DNA of 33,153 nucleotides from Dinochytrium kinnereticum (Eukaryota; Chytridiomycota; Chytridiomycetes; Chytridiales; Chytridiaceae), in the NCBI GenBank assembly GCA_027604005.1, contig JADGJT010000268.1, positions 1 to 33,153 of the forward strand, in the 5' to 3' direction. The first letter of the stretch is position 1. Every line of letters begins with the position of its first letter. A program made the position numbers and the translations under genes. Under the pieces are notes generated by a model. The model did not search any database. It was given only the letters and a program-made list of their open reading frames with translations, and was not told where the DNA came from. Shown one piece after another: positions 1 through 8,758 of this stretch.

Positions 1-2
1 TC

Positions 3-2126
3 AACGCATCGAACGCTTCCGGTGCCATCAGTTTCCTCCAGAGGATTGATTCATTGCCAAGAAACTCTGCCAACCCTGGAGGTTTTAATGCTCCTAGCCT
101 CTCTGCCTACAACAAGCTATTACGGCTATCATGCAAGATGACTCTTATGACAGAGTCCAAGGCAATCTACAATTCTATGATTAGAAACGCCGTGATGCCC
201 AACGTCGAAACCCTGACTTACCTTTTAAAGGGGTTTGCGGACTCAAACGACCTGTCTGGGTTAAGACTTATCTACAAACGGCTCATTTTCTTCGACATGC
301 AACCAGACCTCGTGTTCCTCACCATTCTCGTATCATCTCACGCTCGAGTAGGAAGAATGGCTGAAGCCCAAACTTATTTTGAGGAGTCAGTCAAGCTCGG
401 CCTTAAACTCGACTCATTTATCTTCAACGCCCTGCTCAATGGCTATGGAAAACTTCGAGACCTTCACTCACTCCAACAAACGTTTTTTAAAATGTCTCAG
501 CATGGTGTCGAACCGGACGAAGCAACCTTTACAATTATCATAGACGCTCACATGAAGGCGGGGGACGTTAGGACCGCGCTGCTGTGGATAGAGAGCACTT
601 TGGGAATGACTCCTCCACAGAATGTTCATTTCAAACCTACCAAGGTGGCGCCATCAACCCTTCATAACTTTTCCGCAGTCATCAACGGATTCAGTCAGTC
701 ACGTGAGCCTGAAATCGCACGAAAGTGGTTTGACCGAATGATCCAGAATGGACATAAGCCAAATGAGGTTGTTTACACGTCATTGATTAGGGGGTACTGC
801 CGGACGCAGAAGCTTGCCATAGCGAGGACCTTACAGAAGGATGTTATTGACGCTAAGCTTTCACGCGATGTGAGGTTTTACAACGTTCTTATTCACAGTC
901 AGGCTTGGTTTGGTCATTTTCGGAAGGCGTTTGAATTGGTCAAGGAAATGAAGAAATCGGGACTAAAACCCGACGCTATCACATATGGTATTCTCATCGA
1001 TGGGTTGATTAAGAAACGCGAGTTTTTTAAGGCGATCGAGTTGTATCATGAAATGGTTGCGGGCGGTCTGCAACCTACCTTACACACCTACATCGCATTA
1101 TTGACACACCTGGGGCATTACGGTAGCTATGGCGTATTTGAAAAAGGCAAAACAAAGAAGAACACTAGCAATCAGAAAGAAGACCCCTCTCTACCTCGAT
1201 CCAACCCTAAAACAACAAAACTCTCTCTCCGCCTTCAAATTCACGACTCTCTTCTCAAAATATACGATGCGTACAGAAAAGACGTACAGGCCACTAATCT
1301 CTCTCCCGTCCTCGACATCTACGACGCCGTCACAGCCTTTCTCCTCAACGTCAACAAAGTCGAATCCGCCTTCACTATTTTAAACGACGCGATCAATGAC
1401 AAGTGCGTTATCGACACGTCTATCCTGGTTCGACTAGCCAAAGCGGTTGGACATCGACGTGGATGGTTTGGGATGGTAGCCGTTACGGATAAGATCAAGG
1501 AGATGGCTCAACTCAGGCTTATGCATCTGGAGCCAGCTGAAGGCGGGGATGATGGGCTTTTGGTTGGGACCGTTCCAGTCGAAGAGGAGAAGAAGGACGA
1601 AAAATTCAAGATAACAGTGGTTAATTTTGGACGGCACTGGGGGGATGAGATCCCATTGATGGTTGGGGAACTGTTAATTGCGGCATATCCATTTTATGGA
1701 TTTAAGAAGTACTGGAATGAATATGCCATCTGCCATGCCGGAGCATCCGCTAAGGTTGATAAGAAAATGAGGGAACTTCTCCACGACTCAAAACTCTTAC
1801 GATACGATCGAAACAGTAGGCGGTACTTTATCTACGGAGGTGTATCGACCGATAATGGTGCTACTATGGTTTGGAAGTTGGTTCTCAAGCTCATGAAGGA
1901 GCTCCCAACTAGGCTAGGGCAGTCGGAGGTTGTGAAGAAAAGTGATGGGCAGCCTAGACCCCTTCAATTGGTCTACGGCGAAACCTTTACGCGCTTCTGT
2001 TCTATCTTTCTGCGTCACTGCGAGCAATGTGAGTTATGGGGGTCGCATGCGGCTGTTTTGGAATGGCTTGACGACCAATGTTTATTTATTGAAGGCAGAA
2101 AAGGGGCAAAGGACGATTACATTTAA
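3..2126 (+). CDS. Pentatricopeptide repeat (PPR) protein, 5'-partial
   Basis: The frame is open from base 3 without a stop, so the true start lies left of the window; at least 707 codons are visible and no intron is needed. The N-terminal half (about bases 90-1110) is a run of roughly nine 35-residue PPR units, recognisable by repeated cores such as TYGILIDGLIKKREFFKAIE and by the P-class spacing of V/I-x-P-(N/D) at unit ends (MPNVETL, QPDLVFL, EPDEATF, KPNEVVY, KPDAITY, QPTLHTY). PPR arrays bind single-stranded RNA, nearly always in mitochondria in fungi, for transcript processing, stability or translation. No targeting peptide can be judged because the 5' end is missing. The C-terminal ~330 residues hold no PPR units and no domain I recognise; they include a compact conserved-looking block around KKYWNEYAICHAGASAKVD. 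The RNA target is unknown. Family assignment is firm; function is by family. Confidence 0.9.
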   Translation, partial: NASNASGAISFLQRIDSLPRNSANPGGFNAPSLSAYNKLLRLSCKMTLMTESKAIYNSMIRNAVMPNVETLTYLLKGFADSNDLSGLRLIYKRLIFFDMQPDLVFLTILVSSHARVGRMAEAQTYFEESVKLGLKLDSFIFNALLNGYGKLRDLHSLQQTFFKMSQHGVEPDEATFTIIIDAHMKAGDVRTALLWIESTLGMTPPQNVHFKPTKVAPSTLHNFSAVINGFSQSREPEIARKWFDRMIQNGHKPNEVVYTSLIRGYCRTQKLAIARTLQKDVIDAKLSRDVRFYNVLIHSQAWFGHFRKAFELVKEMKKSGLKPDAITYGILIDGLIKKREFFKAIELYHEMVAGGLQPTLHTYIALLTHLGHYGSYGVFEKGKTKKNTSNQKEDPSLPRSNPKTTKLSLRLQIHDSLLKIYDAYRKDVQATNLSPVLDIYDAVTAFLLNVNKVESAFTILNDAINDKCVIDTSILVRLAKAVGHRRGWFGMVAVTDKIKEMAQLRLMHLEPAEGGDDGLLVGTVPVEEEKKDEKFKITVVNFGRHWGDEIPLMVGELLIAAYPFYGFKKYWNEYAICHAGASAKVDKKMRELLHDSKLLRYDRNSRRYFIYGGVSTDNGATMVWKLVLKLMKELPTRLGQSEVVKKSDGQPRPLQLVYGETFTRFCSIFLRHCEQCELWGSHAAVLEWLDDQCLFIEGRKGAKDDYI

Positions 2127-2699
2127 GATTATTAGAGGGGATGGCTCAAAGATACCCAGCAACAGATGTTCCTTCTTTGTTAGCGCTCAGATTGAAAACT
2201 ATTGCACCCATAAGCGCCATGGTAGTTCACGAAGCAAAGCGCGGATGAAAAATGAATCCCAGAGGGCAGGGGAAGGTAGTTAAGTCCCGCCTCACCACTC
2301 AATCCTCCCGCGTTGCTTGTTCCGGACCGGAGCCACAGAACAGCATCAGAAAGAGTGAAGATTAAGCAGTTAACCAACATACCCCCGCCGCAAGCAGAGA
2401 ATTCATTTCCTGCTGGAAGGATAAATCCAACCAGCGCCACCCAGCGCTTCCACTGGACGAAGCAACCATGAATGCGCTTGAGTCGTGACAGGATTCGGAT
2501 CATCATCGCTCATAAATTACAATCTCAGGTTAAACTTAGCGACTTGAATACGTATTGAGATCACAGCTTTGGCGTCATAATTGGCTAACGGTCATCCCTT
2601 CCTCGGCCAGGAAATCCTTGGACTCCGCAAGGTCTGAGGATCAAACATCGCCCAAAGTTTTTACGATACGTACGACCATCGTATTTGACCTCCTTAGCC
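2127..2699. other. Intergenic region between PPR and DUF1295 genes
   Basis: This stretch serves as the 3' end of the PPR gene and the 5' region of the next gene on the same strand. It contains only short overlapping reading frames on both strands without recognisable domains. I see no RNA gene or repeat. Confidence 0.6.
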
Positions 2700-3771
2700 A
2701 TGATCCCACTATGGCCAACGTTCGCCTTCTGCTTTGGCTGGAACGCCGCAGGATTTGCCATCTCCGCAACCTACAAGACCGAGAAGTTCTACGACATGTT
2801 CGGGACCTCCACCTTTGCGATCTCAGCGGTAGGGCTTTTCCCCAAACCATTTCAGAACACCAAACCAAATAATATCCGCCCCATGCAGTTCTTTACTCTC
2901 GCAAGAATGCTCAGCTTATCAGTCCCTAAAGTCCTTCACCTTCGTCAAGTGATCGTTTTTGTCAACATGACGACTTGGGCTGCCAGGCTTTTTGCGTTCC
3001 TTGCTTACCGCGTTCACCTTTTGAAAGGGGATCGCAGGTTTGATAAGATTAAGGGCAGCCCTGTCAGATTTGCATTTGCTTGGACCATGCAGGCTATTTG
3101 GGCAGTGATTGTCGGATTACCAGTTTATTCTGTGCTTTCGCTGCAGAGCGGAGAACAGCCACCCCTTGGATTTACCGATTTTATTGGATTCTCGTTCTGG
3201 ACCTGGGGGTTCTTGTTTGGTAAGTTGGGCGGGGCGGAGGTTCTTTCTTTGACATTTTAAATGTGGACTCAATTAACGTTTGTTGGTTTGGTGTGATTGT
3301 GGGTCTCCTAATATTTGATTTGCTTTGTTTTGTTGACAGAAACGGTTGCTGACCTTCAAAAGTTGAACTGGCAGAAGAAGGAGGGTGATGCGCGATTCAA
3401 AAAGTTCATGAACACTGGTTTATGGGAGTACTGCCGCTATCCCAACTACTTCGGAGGTTTATACTCAACTCGTTATAATTCAACTTCTAACATGAATGAA
3501 TGCCTTCGCAGAAATTCTCCTTTGGACTGGCAATTACCTCCTCGCCGTCTCCGCATTTCCTGGGTCCACCACCGCCATGCTCAAGATGTCGGCCTCACCC
3601 CTTCTCACCGCTTTCCTGTTGACAGGGTTGAGTGGTATCCCGCTGCAGGAGAAGCAGGCTAAAGTGAGGTTTGAGGGAAATGAGGAGTACAAGAAGTACG
3701 TAGAGTCAACTAGCCTTATCATTCCTTGGTTCCCCGCAAAAAAGGCGGACACCAAGGAAAAAAAGAACTAG
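2700..3771 (+). CDS. DUF1295 / steroid 5-alpha-reductase-like membrane protein
   Basis: Three exons, 2700-3219, 3340-3456 and 3512-3771, join to a 298-residue protein, the usual length for the family. Intron 1 (GTAAGT...GACAG, 120 bp) and intron 2 (GTTTAT...CGCAG, 55 bp, with a CTAACAT branch-like site) both interrupt a Glu codon and rebuild the signature GLWEYCRYPNYFGE followed by ILLWTGNYLL. Other DUF1295 marks are TWAARLFAFLAYRV and the acidic/basic DRRFDKIK after it. Several hydrophobic segments predict a polytopic membrane protein, probably of the ER. Family members are thought to be NAD(P)H-linked lipid or sterol reductases, but the substrate of this branch is not established. The first ATG giving MIPLWPTFAF was chosen; a further five codons upstream are open but begin with TTG. 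The C-terminus ends in a lysine-rich tail (KKADTKEKKN) resembling an ER-retrieval context, although not a strict KKxx. Confidence 0.85.
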
Positions 3772-3874
3772 ACTTCTTTTGCCTAGTATCTCTCTTCTGT
3801 CTTATGTTTGGCCTCATCGCTGTTGCTTCTTTGGAAGAAACGAGTCTTTTTTTACCGCTCTCATTTGTAGATGA

Positions 3875-3880
3875 AATAAA
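3875..3880 (+). terminator. Candidate polyadenylation signal AATAAA
   Basis: An AATAAA hexamer lies about 105 bp after the stop codon of the DUF1295 gene and is followed by an A-rich run. The position fits a 3'-end signal, but the hexamer alone is weak evidence in fungi. Confidence 0.35.
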
Positions 3881-4052
3881 AAAAGGTTGAATGAATGGTC
3901 TTAGATATTGGGGTTGATAGCCCGTTATGCAAAGAGGCGTCTTTGATTAACAAAAATGAAAAAAGAGAGGAAGAAATAAGTTCAAACACGTCTTTCCATA
4001 AAAACAACAAAAACAATCAAAATGAAAAGGTAAAAAAGGCCCTGGCAATCTC

Positions 4053-6474
4053 TCACTTCTTGCTAGCCGCGACTGCCGCTGCCGCTGCAGCCTGCTCAAT
4101 CTTTAAGGCCTTCAACTCCTTCAACCTCTTCTCTAATTTAGGCACCTCAACAAGCTTCTGCTCAATCAAATTCTTCTCCTCCTGCAAGGCCAACCTCCTC
4201 TCCGCATCCAATTCCGTGAAAACATACCCTCCCTGTCCATCATATTGCAAGATCCAGTTGTGGTACTTCCAAAGGGATGGTCGATGACTGACCGTGATCA
4301 ACGAGATGCCTAACCTCTGGGCATGGGTGTACATGATCCGCTCAATATCCATCGATACCGATGACGTACATTCATCCAAAATCGCGTACCTCGGCCGGTG
4401 GTAAAATAACCTGGCCATAGCGATACGTTGTTTATCACCACCAGCTAGCACATCCTTCCAATCCTTTTCGGCGTCAAAGCCGCCTTGAGCATCAACAATA
4501 GAGCTGATTTGAACGACAGAGAGAATGTCTCGGAGGTCATCGTCGGTCACGTTTTTGGCCTTCATCTCGGCGTGAGTGTCGGGGTAGATCACTTGGTCGC
4601 GGAGGGTCCCGAGGGAGAGGTAGGGGCGTTGAGGGATATAGAAGATCTTGCGGTAGTCGGGCTTTAGAACGGTACCGCCATACAGGGGCCATAATCCACC
4701 AAGGATACGGAAAAGCGATGACTGAAAAAAAAGTTATTAGACCAGGATATAGCCCAATAGAAGAGAACCAGAAGCTGGGGGGAATAATAACCTTTCCAGA
4801 GCCGTTAGGGCCGACGATCAAAAGGTGCATGCCAGGGTAAACGTGGAACGAGAGGTTCTTGACCAGTACGTCTCCGTTAGGAGAGACAATGGGCACCTCA
4901 CGGAACTCAATAATGTCAGATTCGAGGAAAGTGCCAGAGCCTTTCAATATCTCTTGGTTGGCATTACTGACGAGAATCTTCTGGTACTTATTCTCCTGAA
5001 CATCTTCAAACACGTCCATAAGCTCAGACACTCGGGCAGTGTAACCAGCAAGCTCCGTAATGTCTTTATAAGAGTACCTATTAAGTAGCGATTACTTGAT
5101 TAATATGGAAGAGGATGGAACAATTAGAAAAGGGGTTAAGGTAGCCTACATCAAACGTCCAAAAGCATCGGAAGAGGAGAGCAAAAGTCTTCGGTTAGTA
5201 ATGAAGCCCTGGGTCCGGTTGCCAACGTCGTTATTAGTTCCGAGGTTCGAGCCAGGCACTTCGAAGAACACAGGAATGGCACATAGCGAAAGTCCCATAG
5301 CACCCCAGAAGTACTTGATGATGAAGTCCTCCATCATACTGTGCCAAATCCTGGTTTTAAAGAGATTGTTGACGTGGCGAATCAAAGCCATGTAGTTTTT
5401 GTCCAGATGTCCCTTCTCCACCTTCTCTCCAGAGTAAAGCGCAACCTCCTCCGCGTTCTCAATGAGCCTAGAGTGAGTGTACCTAAACTCTCCCTCCAAC
5501 CTCTGCTCCTCTGCCACCATCTTTCCGAAAGGCGGGGTGATGGCTCTCAAAAACGCAGAAGAGAGTTGAACAATCACGTTGGCAATGAACAGCGACTCTC
5601 CTCCGACACTAGAGGCCAGCTGAACGTTATAAATGACGACATCAAGAATGGGCTTTGTGAGGTTCGAGTAGAGCTCAGAAGCGGCATGACAGAATCGAGC
5701 AACATCCTGAGTAATGAGCTGATCGGCGTTCTTCACGCGATCGTCGAGGTTTCCGACCTTGTAAAAGGTCATATTCTCGAGGTACTGGTTGTGGAGGTAG
5801 TCGGTAAGACGGGTCCTGAAGGCGATCGCGAGCTTGTTCTGGAGGAACGTGAGCATGCTGTTGGTATAGGTCGCAGGGACCGCCACGCCCATCCAGTCTA
5901 TAGAGATGGTAAGAAAAGGTTACCAAAAGAGTAATATGACGGAGAGAGAAAACTCACATGCAATCCTGAGAAGGAAGAGCCCCCCCTGACCCCTTACAAG
6001 AGCACTAACAATGCTTCCATCCAACTCGGCAACATAGAGTGACAAAAAGGTTCTCGCAACCAAGAACCCAGAAAACAAGTTCAAAAGCAAAAACTCCTTG
6101 CTAGTGACCCCCGGGATGATGATCCTAAGAATTCTAACTAGCCTCCTAAAGAAGACGATATCGACCTCACCCCTGGGAGCAGTCTTCTTTCTTCGGCCCT
6201 TTCCGATACCAACAGTAGGGTTGGATGCGGCAGCCGCAGCATCAGCTTTCGCCTTTTCTGCGATCGCAATGAGGTCCTGCTGAGACTTGTTGGCAGCCCT
6301 GAGACCCTTTGGCGCCTTTTTGCTAGCATCCCAAAGGGCCTTAACCTTGATCAGGAGGAAGAGGAGGAAGGTTCCCCGCACGCCGCGAACAATAATCTTC
6401 TTGTTGCTCACGTACTGGGTGACCAGATTTGCCAGGAAGGGCGGCAGGACGATCTTTTGCTTTGGAAGGGCCAT
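4053..6474 (-). CDS. Peroxisomal half ABC transporter, ABCD (ALDP/PMP70) family
   Basis: Four exons on the minus strand, 6474-5958, 5897-5150, 5077-4792 and 4721-4053, give 739 residues, almost the length of human ABCD1. The introns are 60, 72 and 70 bp and all phases close. Order: an N-terminal hydrophobic segment (about 28-45), a transmembrane domain with the family block [12 protein letters not shown] (about 177-188), an EAA-like motif [14 protein letters not shown] (about 320-333), the ABCD-typical [13 protein letters not shown] (about 425-437), Walker A GPNGSGK (511-517), Q-loop YIPQRP (about 545-550), signature LAGGDKQR (609-616), Walker B AILDE (630-634), H-loop His663, and an alanine-rich coiled-coil tail. 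ABCD half transporters dimerise in the peroxisomal membrane and import fatty acids or their CoA esters for beta-oxidation. The signature is LAGGD where LSGGE is usual. The head-to-tail neighbour on the same strand is a TRIC-type channel; no operon logic applies. Confidence 0.93.
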
Positions 6475-7107
6475 GATGCTTCAGCCAGAGGGTGTGCGCA
6501 GTGTGAATAAAATGTCTCTCTTTCCCACGCAGAGATCAACCGATATCGGGCTGTTCAAACTCCGCAGCACTCGTTAACGCCCACCAGCAGCAGCAGTGGA
6601 TCAGCGCAGGTGCAGGGATGCAGTCGTCGTCGTTCGAAGGCTCACCCGATCGCCTCAAAGAAAACCCAAATCAACGCTGTCCTGCGGTGTGTGACGTCAG
6701 CTCTGAAGAATGCAAACCATGTGATGCAGATGCAAAAACATTGCCAGAGACATCCGCAGAGATTTCTCTTCAACTTTAACACATCAAACCCTGGAGGGCG
6801 AGATATCTCCCTCCTCACCCCGGAATATCACGGATAATGCCCGGCATCTCTCTGCTTAAGCGCTAGATATCAAGAGGGGATCACGAAATGGCTTAAAAGA
6901 AAGAGAGCTCTAATGAATATGAGGATGGATTTAACTGCAACATCACGAGAACAAAAAAAATAACAAGAGCCCAAAGCAAACTTATCCCTGAAGCTTCAAT
7001 AAGGGCTAACGAAAGCAAGCAATACTAGTAATATTTGATTTCCACCCGTCCACGCAGCAATAACCCCCAATACACAAATTATATATCACAACGACGCGGG
7101 AAGCCCT
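6475..7107. other. Intergenic region upstream of the ABCD gene
   Basis: Promoter side of the ABCD transporter and 3' side of the TRIC gene. Apart from a CRE-like palindrome it holds only A-rich and low-complexity DNA; no coding frame looks real. Confidence 0.6.
6692..6699. promoter_or_regulatory. CRE-like palindrome TGACGTCA
   Basis: A perfect eight-base ATF/CREB-type bZIP site lies 218 bp upstream of the ABCD start codon. Its position would suit a promoter element, but one 8-mer in 33 kb can occur by chance. Confidence 0.3.
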
Positions 7108-8303
7108 TTACTTCCCCTTCTTTTTCTCAGGCTGAGCAGCTGACGCAGTAGCAGCAGCCACAGGAGGTACAGTCACCTTCGGTGCAGAGGCCGGAGCGCT
7201 CGTAAACAACCCATTCATTATCGGCCTAACAAGAAACCCAACAAGTACAAACGCCGTCATCAAAAACTTCCAGTCCTCAGTCGTCAACACCAGCGGGACA
7301 CCAAACATGGCCCCAATCTCTTTGATTCTCGGCATAAGGTCATCCCAAAAGTACCTCAACAGCAAATGCTGAGGCGATTGTGGAATCATGATGGTCGCAA
7401 CGTACTCATCAATCAGCTTGGCGGTCGTAGCGTTTGCCGTGGCGTAGATATAAGTCGCGCAGCAAGCTGTGAGCATCGAGAAATCCCACCCGGGGTACTT
7501 GAATGACTGGTCATGGTATTTTAACCATTTCCAAGTAGTGCCTCCTCCGGTAACCGTCAAAACACCGATGATGAGCTGCCCAACAAACGAAATAGAGGCC
7601 TCCGGAGATCCGCTAGATCGGAACTGATCAATGGCGAAGCAGAGCCCAAAACCGCGGATGGCGGCATCGACGAGATTGAAGATGAAACCAGGAAGTGGGT
7701 CCAAGGCGTCGAGAACGGTGTAGATCAGATCCGTGGGGTCTTGGCACACAAGGAGGTAGCCGAGAACGTACATTGGGATGTATTCATTGTAGAGCAGCCA
7801 GGGAACCGGTTGGCCGCTGATGATGGCTGGTGAGGGGAGACACAATATGTTTAGATGCCATACAAGCAACGAACAGAAACACTGTATCATTTGTTACCTG
7901 CCAGAGTACCTCCGCCCATTCCAATCATCAAAGACGACACTGCATGGCAACGCGGATGGAAAAGACACATCGGTTAGAGACAGTTCATAGCCAAACCTAG
8001 ACCAACATCCTCCACCAGCGCGGAGGCCCTCAAACAGCAACACCGCCCTCCCTCATGCCATGTCAAAGCCCAACAAGAACGTATCCCCATCGCAACAAAA
8101 ACAATGACATTATCTCAAGACTCACAAAGCCCGCGAATAAACGACCTAGGCCCAACCAGCTCTGACGGAGGCGCCATCTTCCTGTAAGCGTACCCAATGT
8201 AAATGGCATGCAAGAAAGGCATCAGTCTCGTCGCTCTAAGCGACAGGACCCCTTCCTTCCAGACCGGCCACGCCATCGCGAGATCGTCCATGGTGAAGCT
8301 CAT
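7108..8303 (-). CDS. TRIC-type (TMEM38-like) trimeric intracellular cation channel
   Basis: Three exons, 8303-8126, 7939-7898 (only 42 bp) and 7826-7108, give 312 residues with all phases closing. The microexon encodes SSLMIGMGGGTLA, which supplies the glycine-rich loop typical of the family (GGG at about 68-70), followed by GQPVPWLLYNEYIPMYVLGY, then PLPGFIFNLVDAAIRGFGLC and a second glycine-rich turn (VTGGGTTWKWLKYHD). Repeated hydrophobic helices fit the seven-helix TRIC fold with its two glycine-kinked helix pairs. TRIC channels conduct K+ across ER-type membranes to balance charge during Ca2+ release. The C-terminus is an Ala/Pro-rich tail ending KKKGK, similar in style to the lysine-rich tails of animal TRICs. 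Introns are 186 and 71 bp. An alternative is an uncharacterised fungal membrane family with a similar fold. Confidence 0.78.
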
Positions 8304-8758
8304 GATGAAAGAGGTCAGGAAGGATTTTTTTTTTGGAGAAGGTTTTTGAAAGGGCGGCGTCCGAAATAATGCTCAATTTGGCATTTGAGTGATGTTGATA
8401 ACGTCGTTGATGCCATTTGGGGAAGAAGGTGGACGTGTGGTATGTGGGGGGTTATATAACCTCTATTATCACAAGCTCTTTGCTGTATTAAATGATGAGG
8501 GAACACGCACTCAAGTAATCTAAACGTGAAGAAGAAAAAAAATAAATCATATACATGTTGAACCAAAAGAACAGCCAACAGTCCTCATAAAGAACGATTA
8601 AAAAAGCCTATGAGGAAGAAAAAGATTTTTGAAAAAATGGGTAAGCAACGCGCACCTAGCGAAACAACGCGCGAAGAATAAAGGCGGCCAGCCGATTTAA
8701 AACAAGATAGAAAAGTAAAAGAAGAAGCACATAAGATAAAATAAACAGGCATACGCTT
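8304..8758. other. Intergenic region between HK1 3' end and TRIC start
   Basis: Both flanking genes are on the minus strand, so this is HK1 3' sequence plus the TRIC promoter. It is AT-rich with several A/T runs and one TATA-containing palindrome. No gene is visible. Confidence 0.6.
8450..8461. promoter_or_regulatory. TATA-like 12-bp palindrome upstream of the TRIC gene
   Basis: GGTTATATAACC is a perfect dyad about 147 bp upstream of the TRIC start codon. It could act as a TATA element or a dimeric factor site; the sequence does not decide between these and chance. Confidence 0.25.

Noticed and set aside
2180..2506. 108-codon minus-strand frame between the PPR and DUF1295 genes
   Set aside because: It has an ATG and some hydrophobicity but no domain, no conserved-looking motif and no supporting context; it is likely chance.
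3315..3662. Apparent frameshift in the DUF1295 gene
   Set aside because: Removing a 55-bp GT-AG intron (3457-3511) restores the conserved NYFGE-ILLWTGN motif, so the frame change is splicing, not damage.
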